Positions 52,357 through 61,216 of a stretch of 64,000 bases of DNA are shown here, in pieces; the first letter of the stretch is position 1; every line of letters starts with the position of its first letter. Below the pieces are notes generated by a model. It searched no databases. It had not been told where the DNA came from and saw nothing but the letters and a program-made list of their open reading frames with translations. A program made the translations under genes and the position numbers. This stretch comes from Glaciecola sp047250385 (GTDB taxonomy: Bacteria > Pseudomonadota > Gammaproteobacteria > Enterobacterales > Alteromonadaceae), in the NCBI RefSeq assembly GCF_047250385.1, contig NZ_JBLBVM010000056.1, positions 1-64,000 of the forward strand, in the 5' to 3' direction.

Positions 52357-54678
52357 ATGAACAACACTCTTCTAGTGACAAAAAGAGACGGCACGCAAGA
52401 ACCTCTCGAATTAGACAAAATTCATAAAGTTGTAACATGGGCGGCTAAAGGCCTCTCTGATGTTTCAGTTTCACAAGTTGAAATCAAAGCTCAGATCCAG
52501 TTCTATAACGGTATTAAGTCTGCTGAGATTCATGAAACTATGATCAAATCTGCGGCTGACCTTATCTCTACAGATGCACCTGATTATCAGTATCTTGCAG
52601 CCCGCCTAGCCATTTTTCATCTTCGCAAAAAGGCTTATGGCCAATTCGAGCCGCCAGCTCTGTACGCTCACGTCAAAAAGATGGTTGAAGCGAAAAAGTA
52701 CGATGAGCATTTAATGACTGACTACACTCAAGCTGAATTTGAGGAAATGGATAAGTTCATCGACCATTGGCGCGACATGAATTTCAGCTACGCCGCTGTT
52801 AAACAATTGGAAGGCAAGTACTTGGTACAGAACCGAGTAACAGGTGAAATTTACGAGAGTGCACAATTTTTATATGTACTTGTTGCCGCATGTTTGTTCG
52901 CAAAATATCCTCGCGATACACGCATGGATTACATCAAACGTTTTTATGATGCAGCTTCGACATTTAAATTATCATTACCAACACCTATTATGGCTGGCGT
53001 TCGAACCCCTACTCGTCAATTCAGCTCTTGTGTATTAATAGAAGCTGGCGACTCCTTGGATTCGATTAACGCTACTGCATCAGCGATTGTTAAATACGTT
53101 AGCCAGAGAGCCGGTATCGGCGTGAATGCTGGACGTATTAGAGCGCTTGGTAGTCCAATTAGAGGCGGTGAAGCATTTCACACAGGTTGCATTCCATTTT
53201 ATAAGTACTTTCAAACTGCGGTTAAAAGCTGTTCACAAGGCGGTGTTCGCGGTGGTGCTGCAACATTATTCTATCCGCTGTGGCATATGGAAGTTGAATC
53301 TTTATTAGTACTCAAAAACAACCGTGGCGTAGAAGAGAACCGAGTCAGACATTTGGACTACGGTGTACAATTTAACAAGTTAATGTACACGCGTATGATC
53401 AAAGACGATTACATTACGCTATTTAGCCCATCCGACACTCCCGGATTATATGACGCCTTCTTCGCTGATCAAGACGAATTTGAACGTTTATATGTGCAAT
53501 ACGAAGCTGACGAGACTATTCGTAAAAAGCGTATTAAAGCAATTGAGTTATTCAGTTTGTTTATGCAAGAGCGCGCAAGCACAGGTCGAATTTACTTACA
53601 GAATGTTGACCATTGCAACACGCACAGTCCTTTCGACCCTAAAGTAGCGCCGGTGCGTCAAAGTAACCTATGTTTAGAAATTGCGTTACCAACTAAGCCA
53701 CTGTCACATGTCAATGATGAAGAAGGCGAAATCGCACTTTGCACATTATCGGCATTTAACTTGGGTGAAATTGAAAGTTTAGACGAATTTGAAGAACTCG
53801 CTGATTTAGCTGTTCGTGCACTCGATAACTTACTAGATTACCAAGACTACCCTGTTCCAGCAGCCCTAAATGCAACAATGGGAAGACGCACACTGGGCGT
53901 AGGTGTTATTAACTTCGCTTACTACTTGGCTAAAAATGGTGTTAAGTATAGCGATCACAGTGCCAACGGTTTAGTTCACAAAACCTTCGAAGCAATGCAA
54001 TATTATTTGCTAAAAGCTTCAATGGAATTAGCAAAAGAAAAAGGCGCCTGCCCTAAATTCAATGAAACGACTTATTCTCAAGGTTTAATGCCTATCGATA
54101 CTTACAAAAAGGATGTTGATGGTATTTGTAACGAGCCACTTCATTACGATTGGGATACCTTACGAGATGATGTCGTTAAACATGGATTGAGAAACAGTAC
54201 GCTTTCTGCGCTAATGCCGTCAGAAACGTCTTCACAAATTTCAAATGCAACAAATGGTATTGAACCACCACGCGGTCATATCAGTATAAAGGCAAGTAAA
54301 GATGGCGTTCTTAAGCAAGTCGTTCCTGAATATCAACGTTTAAAGAATGACTATGAATTGCTTTGGGATCTCAAATCAAACGATGGATATTTGCAGTTGG
54401 TTGCGATCATGCAGAAGTTTATTGATCAAACTATCTCTGCCAATACAAGTTACGACCCAGGAAAATACGAAGGCAACAAAGTACCAATGAAAGTGCTACT
54501 TAAGGATTTGTTAACTTCGTACAAGCTTGGTGTGAAAACGCTTTATTACCACAACACCCGCGATGGTGCATCAGACAACACAGATAAAGCCTATGTTGCT
54601 GAAGCTACATCGAAACCTGCTCAAGAAGTCATTATAGAAGAAGATGATGATTGCGCTGGCGGTGCTTGTAAAATTTAA
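52357..54678 (+). CDS. nrdA: Ribonucleoside-diphosphate reductase class Ia, alpha subunit
   Basis: NrdA reduces ribonucleotides to deoxyribonucleotides under aerobic conditions. The N-terminal ATP-cone (VTKRDGTQEPLELDKIHKVV) gives allosteric activity control. The active-site NLCLEIALP supplies Asn, Cys and Glu, with partner cysteines in FSSCVLIE and the C-terminal DDDCAGGACKI tail that shuttles electrons. At 773 residues it is full length. nrdB follows after 38 bases and yfaE after that. Confidence 0.98.
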   Translation: MNNTLLVTKRDGTQEPLELDKIHKVVTWAAKGLSDVSVSQVEIKAQIQFYNGIKSAEIHETMIKSAADLISTDAPDYQYLAARLAIFHLRKKAYGQFEPPALYAHVKKMVEAKKYDEHLMTDYTQAEFEEMDKFIDHWRDMNFSYAAVKQLEGKYLVQNRVTGEIYESAQFLYVLVAACLFAKYPRDTRMDYIKRFYDAASTFKLSLPTPIMAGVRTPTRQFSSCVLIEAGDSLDSINATASAIVKYVSQRAGIGVNAGRIRALGSPIRGGEAFHTGCIPFYKYFQTAVKSCSQGGVRGGAATLFYPLWHMEVESLLVLKNNRGVEENRVRHLDYGVQFNKLMYTRMIKDDYITLFSPSDTPGLYDAFFADQDEFERLYVQYEADETIRKKRIKAIELFSLFMQERASTGRIYLQNVDHCNTHSPFDPKVAPVRQSNLCLEIALPTKPLSHVNDEEGEIALCTLSAFNLGEIESLDEFEELADLAVRALDNLLDYQDYPVPAALNATMGRRTLGVGVINFAYYLAKNGVKYSDHSANGLVHKTFEAMQYYLLKASMELAKEKGACPKFNETTYSQGLMPIDTYKKDVDGICNEPLHYDWDTLRDDVVKHGLRNSTLSALMPSETSSQISNATNGIEPPRGHISIKASKDGVLKQVVPEYQRLKNDYELLWDLKSNDGYLQLVAIMQKFIDQTISANTSYDPGKYEGNKVPMKVLLKDLLTSYKLGVKTLYYHNTRDGASDNTDKAYVAEATSKPAQEVIIEEDDDCAGGACKI

Positions 54679-54716
54679 ATTCATTTGATTAAAACGAGAA
54701 GTGAAAATAAAAAACA

Positions 54717-55847
54717 ATGAAATACACAACATTTAATCAAGAAAACAATAACGCGATGGTCGAGCCTATGTTTTTCGGTAACCCGGTTAACGTAGCGCGT
54801 TATGACCAACAAAAGCATCCTATTTTTGAAAAATTAATTGAGAAGCAAATTTCTTTCTTTTGGCGTCCTGAAGAAGTGGATGTCAGCAAAGATAGAATGG
54901 ACTTTCAAAAATTATCTGACGCTGAAAAGCACATTTTCACGTCGAACCTTAAATATCAGACGCTTTTAGATTCAATACAAGGTCGAAGCCCTAACATTGC
55001 GTTCTTACCTATCATTTCTATCCCTGAGTTAGAAACATGGGTTGAGACTTGGTCATTTTTTGAAACGATTCATTCACGTTCATATACTCACATTTTACGT
55101 AACCTCTTTTCTGATCCGAGTGCTATCTTTGAAGATATCGTCGTAAATGATGAAATTAAAAAACGTGCATCTGACATTTCAAAATACTATGACGACCTCA
55201 TTTTTGCGACGCAACTTTGGCAAACGCATGGTGAAGGTGAGTATGAAATTGAAGGTAAAACTCACGTAATCAATATGCGAGAGCTCAAAAAACTTCTGTA
55301 CCTATGCATGAACTCAGTCAATGCACTTGAAGCCATTCGCTTTTATGTGTCCTTTGCCTGCACATTTGCATTTGCAGAGCGCGAATTAATGGAAGGCAAT
55401 TCAAAAATTATTCGCTTAATCGCACGTGACGAAAATATTCACTTAACCTCAACCCAACATATTCTAAATTTGTGGGCAAAAGGAAAAGATGATCCGGAAA
55501 TGGCAGAAATTGCAGCAGAATGCCATGAGGAAGCAAAAGCAATCTTTATGAAGGCTGTTGAGCAAGAAAAAGAATGGGCTAACTACCTGTTCAAAAATGG
55601 TTCAATGCTAGGCTTGAATGAAGACATACTTTGTCAATATGTTGAATACATTGCTAATCACCGTATGGCAGCCATCGGTATGGGGCAACCTTTTGATATT
55701 CAAAGTAACCCTCTTCCTTGGATGAACAACTATCTCAGCTCAGATAACGTGCAAGTAGCACCTCAGGAAACTGAGATTAGTAGTTATCTTGTTGGGCAAA
55801 TTGATAGTGAAGTTGCATCTGACGACTTCGAGACATTCGAACTCTAA
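54717..55847 (+). CDS. nrdB: Ribonucleoside-diphosphate reductase class Ia, beta subunit
   Basis: NrdB houses the di-iron tyrosyl radical used by NrdA. Iron ligands and the radical Tyr are expected in the conserved ETWSFFETIHSRSYTHI segment (Glu, His and Tyr visible) and in RDENIHLTSTQHIL. The C-terminal SEVASDDFETFEL tail is the NrdA-docking peptide. At 376 residues it is typical. The ferredoxin gene yfaE begins directly after its stop. Confidence 0.98.
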   Translation: MKYTTFNQENNNAMVEPMFFGNPVNVARYDQQKHPIFEKLIEKQISFFWRPEEVDVSKDRMDFQKLSDAEKHIFTSNLKYQTLLDSIQGRSPNIAFLPIISIPELETWVETWSFFETIHSRSYTHILRNLFSDPSAIFEDIVVNDEIKKRASDISKYYDDLIFATQLWQTHGEGEYEIEGKTHVINMRELKKLLYLCMNSVNALEAIRFYVSFACTFAFAERELMEGNSKIIRLIARDENIHLTSTQHILNLWAKGKDDPEMAEIAAECHEEAKAIFMKAVEQEKEWANYLFKNGSMLGLNEDILCQYVEYIANHRMAAIGMGQPFDIQSNPLPWMNNYLSSDNVQVAPQETEISSYLVGQIDSEVASDDFETFEL

Positions 55848-55848
55848 A

Positions 55849-56121
55849 GTGTCAGAAAAATCAGGGACGTATCAAGTCCGAGTCGAAGGCTCGGACACTT
55901 TCATCTGCAGCAATAATGACGACACTCTTTTGACGCATCTTGAACAACAAAAAGTTGAAGTTCATTTTCATTGCCGAGAAGGATATTGTGGCGCTTGCCG
56001 AACGAAACTTAATTCAGGCCAGGTTGAGTATACAACTGATCCCCTCGCCTTTATCGATGATGATGAGATATTGCCTTGTTGTTGTAAGCCTACATCGGAT
56101 ATTTCAATTACTTTGTATTAG
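55849..56121 (+). CDS. yfaE: 2Fe-2S ferredoxin YfaE, NrdB maintenance
   Basis: YfaE is a small ferredoxin that helps build and restore the NrdB di-iron tyrosyl cofactor. The cluster loop is CREGYCGACRTKLNSG with three cysteines, and the fourth ligand is in LPCCCKP. I start it at the GTG at 55849, one base after nrdB, for a 90-residue protein; the frame is open earlier but would overlap nrdB. Order nrdA-nrdB-yfaE is conserved in enterobacteria and relatives. Confidence 0.94.
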   Translation: MSEKSGTYQVRVEGSDTFICSNNDDTLLTHLEQQKVEVHFHCREGYCGACRTKLNSGQVEYTTDPLAFIDDDEILPCCCKPTSDISITLY

Positions 56122-56211
56122 TGTCAATTCAACACGCTGTATCGTAAATGAAGGTAAAGTTCTGTTTTTCGAGTGTGTACAAAGGAATCCATACATTACA
56201 AAAATCGAATA

Positions 56212-56280
56212 AAAAACCGCTTATCAATTGATGTCTTTTGTATTACTCGTGAGAAGACACCAATCGATAAGCGGTTTTTA
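56212..56280. terminator. Long bidirectional terminator between yfaE and dsbC
   Basis: A near-perfect inverted repeat of about 28 bases per arm (AAAAACCGCTTATC at one end, GATAAGCGGTTTTT at the other) with a loop of about 12 bases. Differences between the arms become G-U pairs when read on the minus strand. It separates the convergent yfaE and dsbC genes. Confidence 0.85.
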
Positions 56281-56308
56281 AATGTTTTTTATAAAACTAG
56301 ATTGCCGA

Positions 56309-57082
56309 TTAACTTTTAAAGAAAGAAATCACAGCACTAGACGGCTGATAACCCGGAATTATTTGCATTTCGCCTTTAGACAAATACATAAATGGCGTGC
56401 CTTCAAGTCCAATTCTCTCCCCTGCTGCTCTGCCTTTCAAAACAGTCTCTACGCATGAAGGATCGTAGCTATTTTTTACATAGTCATCATTGTCAGTTCC
56501 GGCCTTTATTCTTGTCATCGCTTCTGTTCTATTGCTCGCACACATAACTTGCTTCATGCGTTCAAAAGCCGGATCACCGTCTACTAATCTATTTCTTGGG
56601 TATGGAATATAATTCACTTCGATACCAGCGTTTTGGTAGTTTTCGACCTCTAAGTGCATTTTCTTACAATAACCACAGGTTGTATCTGAAAAGACATAGA
56701 GCTTACCAACCGTTTCGCCTTTTGCAGGATAAGTAACAAAATCGTTCTTTGTCATTTTTGTTAATTCTTTTTCTACTAAAACAACCTGGCTTTTTTGTTG
56801 TTCCACACGAGTTAAGTTAATCATCTTTTGCAGGTCAAATACTTCTCCGATGATGGCTTTTGTACCATCTTTTGTAACAACTAGAGTTCTGCCATCTAAT
56901 CTAACTTCATATAAACCAGGAAGTTGATGTTCACTTAATTCTCTTACGACTACAATATTGGCATTGGCTAGCTTGTCATTAGCTTGCTTTATATTGTTTT
57001 CGACTACCTTTAAATCATCTTGCTGTGCACTTAGGTGAGTCGCGAAAAAGGCTAGTGTTAGTAAAAATAATACTCTTTTCAT
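56309..57082 (-). CDS. dsbC: Periplasmic disulfide isomerase DsbC
   Basis: DsbC corrects wrong disulfides in exported proteins. The protein has a signal peptide (about residues 1-19, ending SAQ), an N-terminal dimerisation domain and a thioredoxin-fold domain with the active site TTCGYCKKMH. A second Cys pair is present (VMCAS and PSCVET). The cis-Pro is in LEGTPFMYLS. At 257 residues it is slightly longer than the E. coli protein. It is not beside xerD or recJ here, unlike E. coli. Confidence 0.95.
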   Translation of the reverse strand: MKRVLFLLTLAFFATHLSAQQDDLKVVENNIKQANDKLANANIVVVRELSEHQLPGLYEVRLDGRTLVVTKDGTKAIIGEVFDLQKMINLTRVEQQKSQVVLVEKELTKMTKNDFVTYPAKGETVGKLYVFSDTTCGYCKKMHLEVENYQNAGIEVNYIPYPRNRLVDGDPAFERMKQVMCASNRTEAMTRIKAGTDNDDYVKNSYDPSCVETVLKGRAAGERIGLEGTPFMYLSKGEMQIIPGYQPSSAVISFFKS

Positions 57083-57161
57083 TATTTATGTTTTCCTTAA
57101 AAAAAGAGCACCCTAAGGTACTCTCTATACAACTTTTTAAAATTTTGATACTTGCTAATTC

Positions 57162-57872
57162 TTACAGGTCGAGGCCGATACGTTTCGCCACTTCAATATA
57201 GGATTCAACAACCGAGCCTAAACCCTGTCTAAAACGATCTTTATCTAGTTTTTTGCGAGTTTCTTTGTCCCATAAACGACAACCATCAGGCGTAAACTCA
57301 TCTCCTAGAATCAATTCGCCGTTACTTAGACCAAACTCTAATTTGTAATCCACAAGCAACATTCCACCTTCTTCAAACAAAGGCTTGAGCACATTATTGA
57401 CGGCGAATGTTAGTCGCTTCATTTCATCAATTTGCTCTTGCGTAGCCCAACCGAATGCAGTGATATGGTAATCGTTAACCATTGGATCATGTAAGGCATC
57501 ATTCTTAAGAAAAAACTCAAACGTCGGCGGGTCTAAAACAAGTCCTTCCTCAACCCCTAAGCGACGAACCATAGAGCCTGCAGCAATATTTCTAACAACA
57601 CACTCTACGGGTATCATTTCAAGTTTTTTGACCACACACTCAGTGTCCGATACTAAAGATTCAACTTGAGTTTTTATGCCAGCGGCTTCTAACTTCTGCA
57701 TAATATAGTGGTTAAACTTGTTGTTTACTTCACCTTTACGCTCCAGTTGTTCTATTTTTTCTCCGTCGAAAGCTGAGGTGTCGTTTCTAAAAAGTAACAC
57801 CAATTTGTCAGCTTCATCCGTTAGAAAGACTGTTTTCGCTTTACCACGATATAATTCATCACGTTTTTGCAT
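57162..57872 (-). CDS. purC: Phosphoribosylaminoimidazole-succinocarboxamide synthase
   Basis: PurC joins CAIR and aspartate in purine synthesis. The protein opens QKRDELYRGKAKTVFLTDEA, and has the conserved LLFRNDTSAFDGEK, VECVVRNIAAGSMVRRLG and DEFTPDGCRLWD segments of SAICAR synthases. At 236 residues it is the normal bacterial length. It is downstream of bamC and dapA, as in E. coli. Confidence 0.97.
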   Translation of the reverse strand: MQKRDELYRGKAKTVFLTDEADKLVLLFRNDTSAFDGEKIEQLERKGEVNNKFNHYIMQKLEAAGIKTQVESLVSDTECVVKKLEMIPVECVVRNIAAGSMVRRLGVEEGLVLDPPTFEFFLKNDALHDPMVNDYHITAFGWATQEQIDEMKRLTFAVNNVLKPLFEEGGMLLVDYKLEFGLSNGELILGDEFTPDGCRLWDKETRKKLDKDRFRQGLGSVVESYIEVAKRIGLDL

Positions 57873-57889
57873 GGAAAGAGTTCCTAAAC

Positions 57890-58990
57890 CTAAATATCCA
57901 AATCTTCGTTGCCCATATAATCTTTAAATGGAGCAAATATTTTTGTTACCTGTTTCGCATTGAAAGGGTTGCTTTCATTGTCCATAAAGGTAACGGACGT
58001 TTTCTCACCAAGCCCTTCTAATTTAAGTCGGTACTCATCCTTTTCAATATCTAGTTCATCTGCCGAACCAAACAAACCTGACCACCATGAACTTTCGGCG
58101 CCGTTATATTGAACAAAAAGCAAACCAGTAGATTGGTCAAGATCCTTAACATCAAAGCCCATCTTGCGCAAAACTAGCAATAACCGCGGCCACGTATTTT
58201 CATAGATAGCATCCACCATAAACGCTGAATTACCATCAGAATCAAAGCCCATTTCTGTATTAAAACCTTGACGAATTTTCGCAATGCGCTGTGTGTTGGC
58301 TAAACGGATACCAAAGTCGTATTCAGCAATAATACTATTCAAAAATGTTGCTTCTTCAGTACGTTTGCTAATTAAATCAATCTGACTCATGTTTAATGTG
58401 CCGTTGTCATCCTTGATATCGATAAGTTCGTTTTTCAGCGAAGCTGTTCTACCGTGCGGCGCTAGGGCCATGGTGAACTTAAATTTCTTCATAACCGCTT
58501 CATAGCTGTCAGTAAAATCGTACCAACTAGATTCTACTTCGCGTAAATCCGTAACCCAATCAGTAATCAATACGTTGTTTTCTTTATCGAATTCTTCAAC
58601 GCCAATGTTATTTTTATCAAGATAAGTTAAGACTGTATCCCACACGGTTTTTTGAAGCGCTTCGTTGTCATTAATTTGGTCAAAGAGGACTTTTGCGTCT
58701 TCAGACCCTTCTTCGACATGAGATCCATTAACAAGTGGTAGTATTAATGAAGGAGCAACTACTTTTAATTTTTTGCCTTTTAGATCTTTAGGAGCAGATT
58801 CGCCAACTTCTGGCAGCAAGTACCTTTGAGAATAATTTGGAGTATCTAAATCTTCAGGAACATCCATTGTTTTATGTTGTGATGATTCCAAGTACTTAAA
58901 ACTTCCTGAAGCAACTTCACGTTCCTCCTTTCCTGCACAACCTGCTATAGCAAATGCAACCAGACTTAAACCTACTACTTTATATTTCAT
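57890..58990 (-). CDS. bamC: Outer-membrane assembly lipoprotein BamC
   Basis: BamC (NlpB) is a lipoprotein of the BAM complex that inserts outer-membrane proteins. It has a lipoprotein signal with Cys at about residue 19 (AIAGCAGKE), an unstructured stretch that binds BamD, and two helix-grip domains. The 366-residue length fits the family. It lies between dapA and purC, a conserved arrangement that supports the name; sequence conservation is moderate, as usual for BamC. Confidence 0.93.
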   Translation of the reverse strand: MKYKVVGLSLVAFAIAGCAGKEEREVASGSFKYLESSQHKTMDVPEDLDTPNYSQRYLLPEVGESAPKDLKGKKLKVVAPSLILPLVNGSHVEEGSEDAKVLFDQINDNEALQKTVWDTVLTYLDKNNIGVEEFDKENNVLITDWVTDLREVESSWYDFTDSYEAVMKKFKFTMALAPHGRTASLKNELIDIKDDNGTLNMSQIDLISKRTEEATFLNSIIAEYDFGIRLANTQRIAKIRQGFNTEMGFDSDGNSAFMVDAIYENTWPRLLLVLRKMGFDVKDLDQSTGLLFVQYNGAESSWWSGLFGSADELDIEKDEYRLKLEGLGEKTSVTFMDNESNPFNAKQVTKIFAPFKDYMGNEDLDI

Positions 58991-59001
58991 TAAAAACCTA
59001 A

Positions 59002-59880
59002 CTAAATTAAATTCAACGCACTAAGAGTTTCTTCGATTGCTTTTTTGCTACTTAGTTCAGGTAAAACCATAGGAAGTCGTAAAAAAGCGTTTTCGATAAT
59101 ACCCATTTTGTATAATGCCCACTTCGGCATCACTGGATTTGGCTCGATAAAAAGAGCCCTATGCAATTCGATTACTTGTTTGTTAATTTGCTGTGAAGCC
59201 TCAACATCGCCTCGCAATGCAGCCTCACACATGTCGCTCATAATTTTCGGTGTCACGTTAGCTGTAACTGAAATTATGCCATCGCCGCCTCGACACATAA
59301 AGTTGCAACCTGTTTCGTCGTCGCCACTAAAGAAAAGGAAGTCGTCGGAAACCAAGTCTTTTGTTTCTTCTAATCTCAGAAGATCACCAGTGGCATCTTT
59401 GATACCAACGATATTTTTATGCTTTGAGAGTTCTGCTACCGTTTCTGGCATCATGTCTGCGACCGTGCGACCAGGAACATTATATAATATTAGAGGAATA
59501 TCTGTCGCGTCTGCAATCGCGTTAAAATGAGCAACCATCCCAGCTTGTTGTGGCTTGTTATAATAAGGAACAACGCTAAGGTAACCATCTACGCCAAGAC
59601 CAGCCATCTGCTCACTAAGAAAGATAGCTTCTGAGGTTGAGTTTGCACCGCTACCAGCAATCACTGGCACTTTTTTATCAACCAACTTAACAATCAATTT
59701 TACAACGTCGATATGTTCTTGGAATGGTAAGGTTGCTGACTCGCCTGTTGTACCGACAGCAACAATGCCGTGGGTACCATTGTTGATATGAAACTCGACC
59801 AACCTTTTTAAACTCGTAACGTCAACGGTGCCGTCTGCTAGCATCGGTGTTACTAAAGCAACATAACTTCCTTTAAACAT
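59002..59880 (-). CDS. dapA: 4-hydroxy-tetrahydrodipicolinate synthase
   Basis: DapA is the first committed enzyme of lysine and diaminopimelate synthesis. The Schiff-base Lys is in NIVGIKDATGD, and the catalytic Tyr and GXXG-type residues are in LILYNVPGRTVADM and GTTGESATL. I start at the ATG at 59880, preceded by AGGGGGAA, giving 292 residues; the longer frame to 59934 is unlikely. It leads the dapA-bamC-purC unit and is divergent from gcvR. Confidence 0.97.
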   Translation of the reverse strand: MFKGSYVALVTPMLADGTVDVTSLKRLVEFHINNGTHGIVAVGTTGESATLPFQEHIDVVKLIVKLVDKKVPVIAGSGANSTSEAIFLSEQMAGLGVDGYLSVVPYYNKPQQAGMVAHFNAIADATDIPLILYNVPGRTVADMMPETVAELSKHKNIVGIKDATGDLLRLEETKDLVSDDFLFFSGDDETGCNFMCRGGDGIISVTANVTPKIMSDMCEAALRGDVEASQQINKQVIELHRALFIEPNPVMPKWALYKMGIIENAFLRLPMVLPELSSKKAIEETLSALNLI

Positions 59881-60061
59881 TATTCCCCCTATAAATCTGC
59901 CCGACATGTTAGTGTTCAAAGGCAATAAACACAAGCTTATAACACCTTTGGCGGCATATTTTTTTTGAATACTTTATGTCAGAACATATTTTAAGCAACA
60001 ATGTTACTGGATTTTTTCTTGTGCTAATATTCGATTTCTTATTTTTGGATGAAAAACGAGT

Positions 60062-60622
60062 ATGAATCAACAGATTATCGTGAATATTTTGGGTCCTGAT
60101 AAATTAGGGATATTAAGTGAAATTAGTGCATGTGTGCACGATAAATGTTGCAACATTCTTGATAGTCGTCACGCGATATACGGCACAGACTTCTCACTTT
60201 CGATGATTGTCGAAGGAACACAATCTGGCATCACTAAGTTAGAACTTCAATTATCTACTCTGTGTATGGAGCATGGTCTTTTATCAATGATAAAGCGTAC
60301 CAGTGGTCATGCTAAGCAAAACCTTGAACAACTCATCAATTTAGAGTTTTCAGGTCAAGATGCAAAAGGCATTATAAGACAAGTAACTGGCTTTCTGGCA
60401 CAACGAAAAGTATCAGTCAGCGCATTTAGACAACGTATGTACACCGATAAAGTAAATGGCGTTGAAAGCATCAAATGTAAAATGGTTCTCAGTGCAACCA
60501 AAAAATTAGATTTGGCTATTTTCGACGATGAAATTAAAACTCTTATGTGTAATCTAGGCCTCTCAGGCAAAGTTACGCACAATGAAATTAAGGAAGAAAA
60601 TGAACACATTGAAAGCTGGTGA
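60062..60622 (+). CDS. gcvR: Glycine cleavage system transcriptional repressor GcvR
   Basis: GcvR is an ACT-domain protein that, with glycine sensing, binds GcvA and represses the glycine cleavage operon. The 186-residue protein has two ACT domains (about 3-80 and 92-175), seen in IVNILGPDKLGILSEISACV and DAKGIIRQVTGFLAQRKVSV. Divergence from dapA and overlap with bcp are conserved features of gcvR. It overlaps the next gene by 23 bases. Confidence 0.92.
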   Translation: MNQQIIVNILGPDKLGILSEISACVHDKCCNILDSRHAIYGTDFSLSMIVEGTQSGITKLELQLSTLCMEHGLLSMIKRTSGHAKQNLEQLINLEFSGQDAKGIIRQVTGFLAQRKVSVSAFRQRMYTDKVNGVESIKCKMVLSATKKLDLAIFDDEIKTLMCNLGLSGKVTHNEIKEENEHIESW

Positions 60623-61061
60623 TAAAGCACCTCAATTTACCTTACAAAACCAAGACGACGAAGCAGTATCGCTCAGTGACTTTGCTGGTAAAAAAGTATT
60701 GGTTTATTTTTACCCAAAAGCAATGACTCCAGGTTGTACTATTCAAGCTCAGGGCTTACGAGATATTAAAAACGAATTAGACAAGCACAACGTTGTAGTG
60801 CTTGGCATAAGTCCCGATGCAGTAAAGCGTTTACCAAAATTTATCGAAAAAGAATCATTGAACTTCACCCTGCTGAGTGATGAGGATCATGCGGTAGCCG
60901 ACGCATTTGGTGTATGGGGCTTAAAAAAGTTTATGGGGAAAGAATATGACGGTATTCATAGGCTTAGCTTCTTGATAGATGAAAGTGGTGTGATCACTGA
61001 GGTGCTCAATAAGTTCAAAACGAAAGAACATCATCAAGTTGTACTCGATTTACTAAAATAG
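60600..61061 (+). CDS. bcp: Thioredoxin-dependent peroxiredoxin Bcp, single-cysteine form
   Basis: Bcp/PrxQ reduces hydroperoxides. The peroxidatic Cys is C46 in AMTPGCTIQAQGLRD. The usual resolving Cys five residues later is Gln (Q51), and there is no other cysteine in the 153 residues. The fold markers LVYFYPK and GISPDAV are normal. The ATG at 60600 follows AGGAAG and overlaps gcvR; an earlier in-frame ATG at 60582 is less likely. A hairpin follows. Confidence 0.95.
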   Translation: MNTLKAGDKAPQFTLQNQDDEAVSLSDFAGKKVLVYFYPKAMTPGCTIQAQGLRDIKNELDKHNVVVLGISPDAVKRLPKFIEKESLNFTLLSDEDHAVADAFGVWGLKKFMGKEYDGIHRLSFLIDESGVITEVLNKFKTKEHHQVVLDLLK

Positions 61062-61075
61062 TTTAGTGCACTAAG

Positions 61076-61104
61076 AGACGGTCGTTCTGAATCGACCGTC
61101 TTCT
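61076..61104 (+). terminator. Hairpin after bcp
   Basis: AGACGGTCG (61076-61084) and CGACCGTCT (61093-61101) form a perfect 9-bp stem with an 8-base loop, 14 bases past the bcp stop. The T-tract is short. Confidence 0.7.
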
Positions 61105-61163
61105 AGCTGCAGCATTTCTTTAACTTAAACTCTCTTATATTCAAACGCTTTTTTATACTAGCC

Positions 61164-61216
61164 TTCTTACTCAAGAGATTCTTACTCTGCTGTTCTTACT
61201 CAAGCGCTTCTTACTC
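61164..61216. repeat. Four spaced copies of TTCTTACTC
   Basis: Exact copies of the 9-mer TTCTTACTC begin at 61164, 61179, 61193 and 61208, spaced 14-15 bases. The last covers the stop codon of perM on the minus strand. The longer unit TTCTTACTCAAG occurs at the first and third positions. The origin looks like local tandem duplication. Confidence 0.7.

Noticed and set aside
59881..59934. N-terminal extension of dapA
   Set aside because: The ATG at 59880 has a strong AGGGGGAA ribosome site and gives the standard length.
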